A stretch of DNA of 64,000 bases from CAYPLH01 sp964411505 (GCA_964411505.1 CAYPLH010000006.1:65665-129664); one strand, 5' to 3'. Positions 52,897 through 62,146 are shown, counted from the stretch's first letter. The notes: generated from the sequence alone by a model not told the origin. Numbers and translations: made by a program.

Positions 52897-53913
52897 TTAG
52901 TAGGCTATTTTTCTAGACATTCGGTCATATTGCTCTTTTGTAATCGCATATAAAAGGTCCTCTTTATTTATTAATCTTTTTAAATCCTCCAAAATGATTC
53001 TTAGCATTTCTTCCCGACACTCATAAGTTTTTCCTCCCATATGTGGTAAAGCAATTACATTAGACATTCTTAGAAACGGATGCTCCGGCGGTAAAGGCTC
53101 TTTTCGATAAACATCGAGGGCTGCAGAAATTCTTCCTGTTTGCAGTTCTAAAATTAAGGCATCCTCATCTACAATCTCACCTCTGGCTGTATTTACAAGT
53201 ATTGCACCAGCCCTCATTTTTTTTATCATGTCAGCATCCAAAAGACCTAGTGTTTTTTCTGTAAGGGTATGATGAATAGTTATAGCATCACATCCTGCTA
53301 CCAACTGCTCCAATGATACAAGCATAAAGCCAAGCTCTTTTTCCTGCTCCTTTGTGCAATAGTCGTCACATACCCAAATATCCACATCAAAGCCCTTTAA
53401 CATTCGTATTAAACGTTTGGAAACTTCCCCCAACCCTAGAATTCCTATTCTTTTTCCATTAATACCGTCTACCAATGTATTTTGCCCCCACATATCCTTC
53501 ACTTCAGGATGGGTGCGCAACGCATAGATTCTGTCATACGCTTTTCTGGCAGCCATCAAAAGCAGCATCAAAGCATATTCAGCAAGAGTTCTGGCAAAGG
53601 CTGGGTTTCCGCTGACTATCTTTATATTGGTGTCGAATATTTCTCGCTCCACCAACCCATGAACCCCTCCTCCAATATGACCTATAAATTTGAGTGGGGA
53701 ACCCTTTATCATCTCATAAGTGATTTTATTTTTCCCCCAGCTAGTTATACATGCATCAGCTGTTTTTAACCTTTCTTTTAATTCCTCATTGCTAAAAGGT
53801 TGTGTGCCCTCGTTCCAAATGACTGTCCCTAGTGCTTCAAACTTTTTTATTATGTTTTCTTTAAATATCAATTTTCTAAAAGGATTGTCCGGTATTGTTA
53901 TCAATATATTCAT
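52897..53913 (-). CDS. D-isomer-specific 2-hydroxyacid dehydrogenase family protein
   Basis: The 338-residue protein has the NAD-binding motif GILGLGEVSKRLIRML near residue 155 and the catalytic Arg-Glu-His set: R near 241 (VNTARGEIVDED), E near 272 (KEPLPPEHP) and H near 289 (ALPHMGGKT). It reduces or oxidises a 2-hydroxy/2-keto acid; in this setting a sugar acid is plausible (inference). The frame is open 34 codons upstream, but the ATG at 53911-53913 with AGAGGAGA upstream and the start MNILITIPDNPFRK fits the family. Confidence 0.88.
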   Translation of the reverse strand: MNILITIPDNPFRKLIFKENIIKKFEALGTVIWNEGTQPFSNEELKERLKTADACITSWGKNKITYEMIKGSPLKFIGHIGGGVHGLVEREIFDTNIKIVSGNPAFARTLAEYALMLLLMAARKAYDRIYALRTHPEVKDMWGQNTLVDGINGKRIGILGLGEVSKRLIRMLKGFDVDIWVCDDYCTKEQEKELGFMLVSLEQLVAGCDAITIHHTLTEKTLGLLDADMIKKMRAGAILVNTARGEIVDEDALILELQTGRISAALDVYRKEPLPPEHPFLRMSNVIALPHMGGKTYECREEMLRIILEDLKRLINKEDLLYAITKEQYDRMSRKIAY

Positions 53914-54308
53914 AATATAAATCTCCTCTTGTTTATCTGTTCTGTCAAAGGCCTCACTTTTTTTTCCTGCATCCTTCTTACAACTCACTAATAATCTCTT
54001 ATTCAAATTCCTCAAGGGATAGCATATCTGTAAGGTTGTATATAACTTCCGGTATCATGAGAATGTAAATATAGTATATTCAAATTAATTTACCTCGCTA
54101 AGATGTTTACTTTACTATAGCAAACCCACGAGGTCTTTGTAAATTGCTCTTTCTTGTGTATTACTATCAAAACTATAGAAAATCTTTCTTGAGCATCTTT
54201 AATTAGAAGTTCAGACTCGCATTAAATGCGGCTCATTTGATATAAGTATGGGTACTATGTTTTACCCAAGTAGTCATATTGTTACTTACTTAAGGAACAA
54301 TCATAGTA
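53914..54308. other. 395-base gap with promoter and repeat
   Basis: Holds the dehydrogenase leader and promoter (54114-54176) and, at 54286-54311, a degenerate repeat that overlaps the stop of the second AraC gene. No gene seen. Confidence 0.6.
54114..54176 (-). promoter_or_regulatory. Second-regulon promoter, copy 2 (before the dehydrogenase gene)
   Basis: Minus strand: CTATAGTTTTGATAGTA, then AGAGCAATTTACAAA, then TATAGT (54114-54119) 16 bases on. It matches the block before the second binding-protein gene in sequence and spacing. The leader to the ATG is about 195 bases, unusually long. Confidence 0.6.
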
Positions 54309-56660
54309 TTAGTTCCCTTTAATATATTCTTTATATCTTCCAGGGGTTATTCCTTCATACTTTTTAAAAGCTCTTATCAGTGCAATATCGTTGTTATATC
54401 CTACTTTCTCAGCAATAACACTGAGGGTAGTACCGGGGTCTTCCATAAACTTCTTAACCTTTTCTAAACGAACCCGGTTCATATATTCAATAAGGCTGTA
54501 GCCTGACTGTTCTTTAAAAAAGCTAGACATATACACGGGATTCACACCAAGCTTTTCTGCTATCATTGGTATGGTTATATTAGTATCAGCATAATGTTTA
54601 TCTATAAATTCAATGATTTCTTCTTTAAGTACGGTATTATGGCTTTTTTTGTTCTGCTCTACATAAGCACATATGGTTTCTACCACCTGGTGCAGCCGCA
54701 ATTTCATCTCCAGTATCGAACCACATCTGGACAACAACTCCAAAGGATTGTTCCCTCCAAAAACCTCAGGATTATCATTCAGCTTTAATTCCTGAGTAAC
54801 CTTAGCGATAGTTCCTATCATATCAAACATCAAACATTTTACCATTGCGAGAGTAGGAAAGCTGTTCTGGATTTTTGCACTATTAGCCTTAAATATTTTA
54901 TCAATGGATTTTATAGAATTTTCGACATCTCCCGTTTTTATATAATTTACCAGTTGTTTTTCAGCCTCAAGGGGGTAATAATATGCCTCCTCAGTTGTTG
55001 TGATGCTATCGTAACTTATTGTTTTTCCATTTCCCGTAATAACGCTATACTCCATTGCTTCTTGCGCCTGCGCATAGGCTTTAAAAATATTACAAACTCC
55101 CATTTCCACTTTACTTATAGCTGTGGTAAAATCTAAGCAAAAATGGTCCCTAATATGTTCTCTGGTGGCGTCTAGTGTTGAAATCAAGGTATTAATTATT
55201 TCCCCATTGTAATTTTCAGTGTTTATAAGGCATACTTGATAGTTATCCACTTCTAGCACATAACATGTATTTTCATTAATGTGTTCTTCAATTGCATTTT
55301 TAATAATAAGATAACTCATATTGTAATTTTTTTCAGGATTATCTTCATCATCTAAATATTCATCATATTCATCAAACCTTGTCAGCAATACCACAAAGCA
55401 GTCCGAATTAAACCGTATATCATACTGCATACATTGCTCCTCTATGTCATCAAATGAATCCAGCTTTCCTTTTAGCATTCGCTCAATAAATCGTTCCCGA
55501 AGATCTAGGTTCTTTTCTTTTATCTTATTATGAAGAACATTTTTCTCCTCAAGTATTGCAGATACCATTCTGTCAATATAATGAATTTCATTTTGCCTAT
55601 TGTTCACAAGTTGCAGATTACTCCTATTGTACTTTAATTTTATATTTGATAGAGTCTTAGCAACCTTCTTAATAGGATTAGAGTTTTTATAAGCAAAATA
55701 AAAAGCTGAGGTAACGCCTGTCAGGAGACAAAAAAGAACGCTAATAGAGATAATTCTTCGTATATTGTTTGATTTCTCCATAAAAACGGATGTAGGCACA
55801 ATGGATACATATTTCCAGTTTGTTATTTGGGATGTAATATAGCTTAGTACATAAGAATCTTCTTTTATTCTATACGTTTTGAACCCGGAATCCCCTTCAA
55901 GCTGCTCAATAGTGTTAAAACCTATAAAATTTTTTACATCATCGCTGCCCATCAAATTATTATCTCCATCCAAGACAGCAACACCTCCATGAGCTGTCCA
56001 CGGTCCTGTACCTGACGCAGCAATCAGCTTCATTTCATCAATAACAACCACAATAGTGACATCAGCCTCACTGCTGCCAATGGTGGACAGAGACTGTATA
56101 TAGTAAATTTTCCTTCCTCCTGAGTCGCGAGATGATTCTGGTTCCAGTGTTAAAAATGCTTTTGAATAGTATTGGGACAAAAGCTCATAAAGATCCTCAT
56201 AATAAATAGCAGAGTCTTTTGAAACTCTTCTGAAAAGCTCCTCTTTATTGAAAAAGCCCTCTGAACTCAATGCAACCTCAGAGTTCGTGTAATAAACAAA
56301 AAAATAGTCTACAAAAGAGTTGGTAATCTTATATGATCGGAATTCGTTGTATAACTTATAAAACACATCCATATGAAATTGATTAAAATCTTCTTTTACA
56401 TACCCAAGGGATCTGATATCATTATTAATAAATATCTGAGTTCCCAAGTGAATAACATCCTGCAGCCGGGAGTCCATGCTTCCTTTAATATTATTCAATG
56501 TCAGATCATTGGCTCTTTTTATTTCATTTTCCAGCATGTCTAAGGAACTTTTATATACATAGCTGTTCACGCCAAGACCTAGCATAATAATAAAAAGGTA
56601 TGTAATAACAAGATTTAATAAAACGCTTCTATTAAATATAAAACTTCTGTGCTTTCTCAT
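54309..56660 (-). CDS. Membrane-bound AraC-family regulator with extracellular sensor (second system)
   Basis: The 783-residue protein has a membrane helix at about 13-36, an extracellular cache-like domain to ~300, a second membrane helix at ~303-325 and a C-terminal AraC domain (~675-783; VYMSSFFKEQSGYSLIEYMN, LSVIAEKVGYNNDIALIRAF). Same plan as the 32770-35106 gene but clearly diverged, so it likely reads another sugar and other DNA. The motif before the second transporter and dehydrogenase genes is its most likely target (inference). AAGGAAAG before the ATG. Confidence 0.9.
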   Translation of the reverse strand: MRKHRSFIFNRSVLLNLVITYLFIIMLGLGVNSYVYKSSLDMLENEIKRANDLTLNNIKGSMDSRLQDVIHLGTQIFINNDIRSLGYVKEDFNQFHMDVFYKLYNEFRSYKITNSFVDYFFVYYTNSEVALSSEGFFNKEELFRRVSKDSAIYYEDLYELLSQYYSKAFLTLEPESSRDSGGRKIYYIQSLSTIGSSEADVTIVVVIDEMKLIAASGTGPWTAHGGVAVLDGDNNLMGSDDVKNFIGFNTIEQLEGDSGFKTYRIKEDSYVLSYITSQITNWKYVSIVPTSVFMEKSNNIRRIISISVLFCLLTGVTSAFYFAYKNSNPIKKVAKTLSNIKLKYNRSNLQLVNNRQNEIHYIDRMVSAILEEKNVLHNKIKEKNLDLRERFIERMLKGKLDSFDDIEEQCMQYDIRFNSDCFVVLLTRFDEYDEYLDDEDNPEKNYNMSYLIIKNAIEEHINENTCYVLEVDNYQVCLINTENYNGEIINTLISTLDATREHIRDHFCLDFTTAISKVEMGVCNIFKAYAQAQEAMEYSVITGNGKTISYDSITTTEEAYYYPLEAEKQLVNYIKTGDVENSIKSIDKIFKANSAKIQNSFPTLAMVKCLMFDMIGTIAKVTQELKLNDNPEVFGGNNPLELLSRCGSILEMKLRLHQVVETICAYVEQNKKSHNTVLKEEIIEFIDKHYADTNITIPMIAEKLGVNPVYMSSFFKEQSGYSLIEYMNRVRLEKVKKFMEDPGTTLSVIAEKVGYNNDIALIRAFKKYEGITPGRYKEYIKGN

Positions 56661-56978
56661 AATTTTCTTTCCTTATTTTAGTTTGCAAAAATAAACAAAT
56701 TTAATTCAGTAATTTAGAAAACACTTGTAACAGTCTTGGGAAATCTTTAACATCTTATTTTTTATAAGAACACTAAACTATATGCACAATATTTAACTCT
56801 TATAATGCAAACCCTTGAAATAAATAACGCTTCAGGCACATTTCGAAGGATGTATTACATATAATTACTTTGCATCTAGATTTGACGACTGTTTATTAAT
56901 ATAATAACATATTCCACCCGTGTGTCAACCCGGGTTCTCACCACTCCACCAGCAGTATAGTGTTTAAATAGACTATAA
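56661..56978. other. 318-base gap with repeat; no gene
   Basis: Contains an interspersed repeat at 56815-56860 related to 32708-32754, and a 10-bp palindrome AACCCGGGTT near 56925. It separates the sugar island from the core-type gene block. Confidence 0.5.
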
Positions 56979-58433
56979 TCAATATCCTAAAACCATAATA
57001 TAATCAACATTAGGATCGGTAGTTCCTTGAAGCTCACATTTTTCAGATTTCAGCATCTTAATGTAGTCAACTATATCCTTTGTTATTTTCTCTCCCATTG
57101 CAACAACCGGAATACCCGGAGGATAGGACATAATCATTTCCCCTGCGATTTCTCCAACCGATTCGTCAAGAGAAACAGGCTTTTTGGTGCTGTAAAAAGC
57201 ATCTCTTGGGGATACAATCATTTTTGGATTTTCCAATATAACCTTTACTGATTTTACTTCTCTTTTTTCAGTTTTAGATGCAATATCACTTAGTGCATCA
57301 ATCAGTGCCCGAAGATCTTCCTCACTATCACCTAAACTAATTATGGCAAGGATGTTATAAAGATCTGCCAGCTCAATCTGAATATTGTATTCCTTCCTCA
57401 GCAAGGATTCCATTTGGTACCCAGTAAAGCCTAATTCCCGTACATTTATCCCCAGCTTGGTTTCATCAAAATCGTGACAACCTGGAGTACCTATAAGATC
57501 TTTTCCAAAAGCATACAATCCTTCTGTTTTGTTTATCTCATCCTTTGCCCACCGGGCAAGGCTAAGCGTATTTTCAAGCATATCCATACCAATGGTAGCC
57601 AGCTGCTTTCTTGCAACATCAAGTGAGCACATAAGTACATACGAGCCACTTGTGGTGTAGGTTAAATTCAATACCTGCTTGACCTTGTCAGCTGGAATCA
57701 TATTACTTCTTAAAAGAAGAACAGAGCTCTGAGTCATGGATCCAGCAGTCTTATGCAAGCTTACAGCACTCATGTCCGCACCAACTTCCATCGCAGTAAG
57801 CGGAAAGTCATCATGAAAAGACATATGAGCTCCATGGGCTTCATCTACAAGAAGAGCCATGCTGTGTCTATGCGCAATCCTTACTATAGACTTTAAGTTT
57901 GAAGCAGCCCCATAATAAGTCGGGTTGATAACAAATATTGCCTTAGCATGCGGATTTTCTTTAATAGCATTTTTCACGCTATCTTCAGTTACTCCCATAG
58001 CTATACCAAGTCTTGTATTAATTTCAGGCTGTATATATATGGGCATTGCTCCACTTAGTATAATGCCCCCGATAACAGATCTGTGTGCATTACGGGGTAC
58101 AATTATACTGTCGCCAGGATTACACGCACTCATTATCATCGCCTGCACCCCAGCAGTTGTCCCATTAACAAGAAAAAAAGCGTGCTCTGAGCTATAAGCT
58201 GCCGCCATAAGTGCTTGGGACTCAGCTATTACCCCGGATGGACTGTTGAGATAATCAAGATCCTCCATGCCATTTAAGTCCATTTTAAGGACACGTTCCC
58301 CGACATACTCTCTAAGTTCTCCAATACCCTTTCCCTGCTTATGTCCCGGAACATGAAAAGGTATAACTTCACTTTCAACATATTTTTTTACCGCATCAAA
58401 AAGCGGAGTTCTCTTTTGGTCAATTAAATTCAA
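56979..58433 (-). CDS. speA: Orn/Lys/Arg decarboxylase family protein (PLP-dependent)
   Basis: The 484-residue fold-type I PLP enzyme has the family start FHVPGHKQGKGIG, the cofactor lysine near residue 226 (SLHKTAGSMTQ) preceded by VDEAHGAHMSF, and a C-terminal YPPGIPVVAMGEKI. Length matches the SpeA/YaaO branch of arginine or lysine decarboxylases of Bacillus and clostridia, which makes agmatine or cadaverine for polyamines; the substrate cannot be told apart from sequence. TTG start with AAAGGATG upstream. The symbol is by family similarity. Confidence 0.87.
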   Translation of the reverse strand: MNLIDQKRTPLFDAVKKYVESEVIPFHVPGHKQGKGIGELREYVGERVLKMDLNGMEDLDYLNSPSGVIAESQALMAAAYSSEHAFFLVNGTTAGVQAMIMSACNPGDSIIVPRNAHRSVIGGIILSGAMPIYIQPEINTRLGIAMGVTEDSVKNAIKENPHAKAIFVINPTYYGAASNLKSIVRIAHRHSMALLVDEAHGAHMSFHDDFPLTAMEVGADMSAVSLHKTAGSMTQSSVLLLRSNMIPADKVKQVLNLTYTTSGSYVLMCSLDVARKQLATIGMDMLENTLSLARWAKDEINKTEGLYAFGKDLIGTPGCHDFDETKLGINVRELGFTGYQMESLLRKEYNIQIELADLYNILAIISLGDSEEDLRALIDALSDIASKTEKREVKSVKVILENPKMIVSPRDAFYSTKKPVSLDESVGEIAGEMIMSYPPGIPVVAMGEKITKDIVDYIKMLKSEKCELQGTTDPNVDYIMVLGY

Positions 58434-58572
58434 TTGGTATCATCCTTTGTGTTTATATAAACGTTCCACCTAGGTTAAATCTAGCTAAACGTAATAATAA
58501 AAATTATATGTACTATACGATTAATTTCCAAGTAGCTAGTTGAGCTAACACCTCACATCTTACTGTTGGGAA

Positions 58573-58717
58573 TTTATCATTATATGATTATTCATGAAAA
58601 AGTAAGCTGAACGCACCTTCGCATACAATAATATATACTGTCGATTAAATCGTTCAGACACTATATATTGTATGTGAAGTTCAACTAATATACTTTTTAA
58701 GTATTTATCATTATATG
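58573..58717. repeat. Imperfect inverted repeat between 14-bp direct repeats (MITE-like)
   Basis: TTTATCATTATATG occurs exactly at 58573-58586 and 58704-58717. Between them an imperfect inverted repeat runs from AAAAAGTA near 58597 to TACTTTTT near 58698, including CATACAAT and ATTGTATG arms. The right direct repeat overlaps the mgtC-like stop codon. It has the look of a small non-autonomous insertion or of a duplicated gene end; it might also act as a terminator. Confidence 0.5.
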
Positions 58718-59397
58718 TTATTATCAGAAACTTTTACAACTCCGTTAATCTTTTTTAAGTCATTAAACAGATCTTTAGTATCTATATTTTTAGGTAGCTT
58801 TACAGCAAATTTAATAACTACCTTCTCTTCTTCCTCATAAACCATATCAATATTTTGTATTGACACATCATGATCTCCAAACACCTTGCCTATGTCGCCA
58901 ATCTGCCCGGGTCTGTCCTCTCCTTTAACCATTATAACACTTTTGCCTCTTTTAATTGTAATTCTTTTCTCAAGTTTTTTAAGAACAATTAGGGTTGTAT
59001 AAATTAAAAGCGTCGCTGCAATTGCACCTTCATAAAAACCTATTCCTATTGCCAGGCCTACACAGGCAACTGCCCATAAACTTGCGGCAGTAGTCAAACC
59101 CTTTACATTATACTTGTTTCTTATTATTGTCCCCGCACCCAGAAAACCTATACCGCTTATAACCTGCGCACCAAGTCTAGCTGGGTCTGTTACCATAAAT
59201 TTATTAAGCATAAACTCGGACGTAAGCATGACCAAAGCAGACCCGACACATACCAGTATATGAGTTCTAAAACCAGCTGGTCGGTTGGTACTTTCTCTCT
59301 CATAACCAATTATACCCCCCAAAAAACATGCGATAACCAATCGCAATACAGGTACAATCAGCATACTCCATAAATCGTATTCGAAGGATAAAGGCAA
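58711..59397 (-). CDS. MgtC/SapB-family membrane protein with ACT-like C-terminus
   Basis: The 228-residue protein has the MgtC core of four to five membrane helices (RLVIACFLGGIIGYERES, QVISGIGFLGAGTIIRN, AASLWAVACVGLAIGIG) and a soluble ACT-like domain (about 150-228; VKGEDRPGQIGDIGKVFGD). The family is linked to magnesium homeostasis and survival under stress; transport itself is unproven. TTG start with AGGAG nine bases upstream. No recognisable magnesium riboswitch was seen upstream. Confidence 0.9.
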   Translation of the reverse strand: MPLSFEYDLWSMLIVPVLRLVIACFLGGIIGYERESTNRPAGFRTHILVCVGSALVMLTSEFMLNKFMVTDPARLGAQVISGIGFLGAGTIIRNKYNVKGLTTAASLWAVACVGLAIGIGFYEGAIAATLLIYTTLIVLKKLEKRITIKRGKSVIMVKGEDRPGQIGDIGKVFGDHDVSIQNIDMVYEEEEKVVIKFAVKLPKNIDTKDLFNDLKKINGVVKVSDNNI

Positions 59398-59739
59398 TTT
59401 AATCAGCTCCTAAAAATTTTTTATACTATTTATGTGATTATTACCTAGGGAGTCACTATAGTACATGAATACAAATGCTTAAGATGTTCAATTCATGTAC
59501 ACTAAAGTATATCACAATAATAAATATATGCAATAACTGTAAGAAGTATCTCAAATATATGTTATTAGTGTTATGTGTCTATTTCGTGATCAGAGACTTA
59601 AGAGAACATTTTTGGTTGGCTGGTTGGCTGGTCTGATTGATTTGGTGAGGGGCTTCCCCTATGCAATCCCCTTGTCTAAGAAAGTATACTTTCCTAGACA
59701 AGGGGATTGCAAGTGAAGTCCTTCAATCCTATATCTTGT
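59398..59739. other. 342-base gap with several hairpins; no gene
   Basis: GTACATGAAT (59461-59470) pairs with ATTCATGTAC (59491-59500). A TTGGCTGG tandem lies near 59615, an AGGGG-CTT-CCCCT hairpin near 59650 and a 48-base inverted repeat at 59663-59710. Confidence 0.6.
59663..59710. repeat. 48-base near-perfect inverted repeat after spoIIR
   Basis: GCAATCCCCTTGTCTA (59663-59678) pairs with TAGACAAGGGGATTGC (59695-59710), and the interior GAAAGTATACTTTC is itself a palindrome, leaving one mismatch each side. It lies 29 bases after the spoIIR stop. No U-tract follows on the minus strand, so it is not a standard terminator; it could be one or a tiny mobile palindrome. Confidence 0.75.
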
Positions 59740-60453
59740 TCAATTAAACATTCTACTTATTCTGGTCAACACTTTAGATTTAGAATTCTGAAAAATTTCC
59801 ACTATTTTAAACTTTATTTTAATGGGTATATCTTCATCGGGATCATTTGAGGTGATTATTTTATAGTCCTCCTCAGAAAGTACATCCTTTAGATCCTGCT
59901 TAAGCGAATCTGGTATTGTTCCATGGGTAGCGTCTACAAAACAAAGTGGCGGAAAAAGTACACACCACCAATTCTCTCCTTCACCATTACCAATTACAAC
60001 CCTCAATGCCTTATAATTCCCAGCCGGCAATGTAATATCTCCATACATTTTTGTGGGGAAGGGAAAATTACCTAACATTATATGAGCTTCATAATCTTTC
60101 CCTCTGCTTTTTATCTCGCTTTGCGCAATGCTCTTGATGACATCCAGTTTGTTGCTTATAATATGTTGAGTCTCATCAATATTCTTTGAACCATCAAGCA
60201 TTACTTTCACTTCATCAATTATAACATCCCTTACTTGTCTTTTTAACTCTTGGTCTTCTGGCGAATCGCTATTAGCAATTACATGCAGCCTGATAATATT
60301 ATCAGAAAGACCGCTATCAACTTCTTTGGAATAAGTTGTCATAAATGTGCAAACCGCTATTGTAACAGCAAATGTAATTACAGCAATTATTTTTAGCGCT
60401 GCATAGTATTTTTTGTTAGCTGATGCCTTAAATAATGATATTTTTTTACTCAT
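59740..60453 (-). CDS. spoIIR: Stage II sporulation protein R
   Basis: The 237-residue protein has a membrane/signal segment at about 18-38 and the SpoIIR domain starting NIIRLHVIANSDSPEDQELK, with FPTKMYGDITLPAGNYKAL and GENWWCVLFPPLCF, all highly typical. In Bacillus it is the forespore signal that triggers SpoIIGA cleavage of pro-sigma E in the mother cell. Its presence marks the organism as an endospore former. AGGGGG before the ATG. The promoter was not resolved. Confidence 0.94.
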   Translation of the reverse strand: MSKKISLFKASANKKYYAALKIIAVITFAVTIAVCTFMTTYSKEVDSGLSDNIIRLHVIANSDSPEDQELKRQVRDVIIDEVKVMLDGSKNIDETQHIISNKLDVIKSIAQSEIKSRGKDYEAHIMLGNFPFPTKMYGDITLPAGNYKALRVVIGNGEGENWWCVLFPPLCFVDATHGTIPDSLKQDLKDVLSEEDYKIITSNDPDEDIPIKIKFKIVEIFQNSKSKVLTRISRMFN

Positions 60454-60553
60454 AATGTTTTCCCCCTGTTATTGACAATTGAAAATCACATTATAAGTAT
60501 TAACATCATTGTATAAATTTATACTGAATGAGAAATATCAATAGAATAATTTT

Positions 60554-60611
60554 AAAAGATATAGTGTAGCATAAAGAACAATTAGATTTATCTTACTACA
60601 CTATATCTTTT
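60554..60611. terminator. Bidirectional-looking hairpin after the S41 peptidase gene
   Basis: AAAAGATATAGTGTAG (60554-60569) pairs with CTACACTATATCTTTT (60596-60611), a perfect 16-bp stem with a 26-base loop. It follows the stop at 60638 by about 27 bases. T-rich sequence follows on the plus strand; the minus strand has a weaker tract. Confidence 0.65.
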
Positions 60612-60637
60612 TATTTTGGATTAATCATAAGTAGTAT

Positions 60638-62146
60638 TCACAAATTGCTTAAATACTCTACAGCCTTTCCATATTGTTTGTCAATAGTACGCATCAGCTC
60701 CTCAAGATCTTCATTAAGCTTTTGTTGAGTTGTGAAATCTAAAACACCATAAGGATAAAGTCCGCGCTTTTCCTGATATTTAGCTATAGCTTCAAATGTT
60801 TTATCATCCAATATCATATCCGGCGCATCTATTGTAAAACCTAAAAGGCGTAGAATTTTTTCTGCGTTAAGCACATCAATTCCTTCACTACCAAGCTCTG
60901 GCTTGACTGTCTTTTGCAGCTCTTGCACACTTGAAATACTAATATCCATAACAAGAATAGGATCCTCAACCTTTATATCCGGAATTATTCCTACTCCGTC
61001 AATTACACGCCCAAGAGGTGTAAGATATTCCCCTGTTGTTATTTTAGTCCACCCTACGACTTCTTCATCCCGGGGTACTATCCCATGATTTCTGATAAGA
61101 TCGTATGCATCAATAATCTTTTCACCCAGTTGCTCTTCATACTTTTCATAAGCTGAAGGAGCCAGTATTGGAAGAATATTTTGGACCTTGGATTTACCAA
61201 AAGTTTTCGTTCCGATCACTATACCTGACTCGGTATCCTGCACTGCGCCTGCAAGGATTTCAGAAGCACTTGCAGTCATACTATTAACCAGAATTACTAG
61301 CTCATATTTTAGCTCCTTAAGCTCTGATACATATTCAATATCAGGCATGCTATTTGATTTGAAAGCCAGCTTTGTAATAGATCCTTCGGGTACAAACCTT
61401 TGAGCAACCATAACAGCCTGATCGACTGTGCCTCCCGGATTCCCACGAAGATCCATTATAATTTTGTCAATACCTTTTGCATCCATTTCCCCCAATGCCT
61501 TATCTACAAACTCATATGTATTGCTGTTAAACATATCCAATTGGATATACCCAATTTCTCCTCTTATTTCATAGTTAACCGGATTATACTTTACACTTGC
61601 TCTTTCAACTTCAATACTTATCGTATTTGATTGTCCATTTTTTATAATGCCAAGCTCTACTTTTGTCCCAGCTTCACCCTTTATAAGCGCAGCAGCGATA
61701 TCCAAAGATGATCCAAAAACACTTCTATCTCCTACGGTTACAATCCTGTCTCCAATTACAAGTCCAGCTCTTTGTGCAGGTGAGTCAGAAAACACCTTTA
61801 CAACAGTAATATACCCATCTCTTATAGACATCATTATACCTATTCCTTCATAGTTGCCCTGCACATCCTGCAAAAACGTATCCGCCTCTTCAGGGGTGTA
61901 AAAAACCGTATAATCGTCCATTTTTTCAAACATTCCAGATAGCGCACCCTCAATGAGTTGCTCCAGATCTACTTCACCATTATATTTGTCCTCAATCCAA
62001 TCAAGTATACTCTTAAGATATTCTATAGTAGCATCCTGTGAAACTATTGAAGACGCCACCTCGGCAAATGCACCAGCCGGTGATAAGAATATCATTAGAA
62101 TCATAAGAAGTGACAGAAGTGTTCTAATAAACGCATTTCTTTTCAA
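60638..62146 (-). CDS. S41-family C-terminal processing peptidase (CtpA/CtpB-like)
   Basis: The 502-residue protein has a signal sequence (1-28), a PDZ domain (about 85-170; SPAQRAGLVIGDRIVTVGD), the S41 catalytic domain with serine near 295 (NSMTASASEILAGA) and lysine near 318 (GTKTFGKSKVQ), and a C-terminal peptidoglycan-binding-like domain (about 425-490). It degrades or processes exported proteins. In Bacillus the CtpB member acts in sporulation signalling; the neighbouring spoIIR gene fits that. A GTG five codons upstream lies inside the ribosome binding site (GAGGAGA), so the TTG at 62144-62146 is the likely start. Confidence 0.9.
   Translation of the reverse strand: MKRNAFIRTLLSLLMILMIFLSPAGAFAEVASSIVSQDATIEYLKSILDWIEDKYNGEVDLEQLIEGALSGMFEKMDDYTVFYTPEEADTFLQDVQGNYEGIGIMMSIRDGYITVVKVFSDSPAQRAGLVIGDRIVTVGDRSVFGSSLDIAAALIKGEAGTKVELGIIKNGQSNTISIEVERASVKYNPVNYEIRGEIGYIQLDMFNSNTYEFVDKALGEMDAKGIDKIIMDLRGNPGGTVDQAVMVAQRFVPEGSITKLAFKSNSMPDIEYVSELKELKYELVILVNSMTASASEILAGAVQDTESGIVIGTKTFGKSKVQNILPILAPSAYEKYEEQLGEKIIDAYDLIRNHGIVPRDEEVVGWTKITTGEYLTPLGRVIDGVGIIPDIKVEDPILVMDISISSVQELQKTVKPELGSEGIDVLNAEKILRLLGFTIDAPDMILDDKTFEAIAKYQEKRGLYPYGVLDFTTQQKLNEDLEELMRTIDKQYGKAVEYLSNL

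Noticed and set aside
59398..59530. Possible magnesium (M-box) riboswitch before the mgtC-like gene
   Set aside because: Only one simple hairpin (GTACATGAAT/ATTCATGTAC) is seen; the conserved M-box core could not be found.
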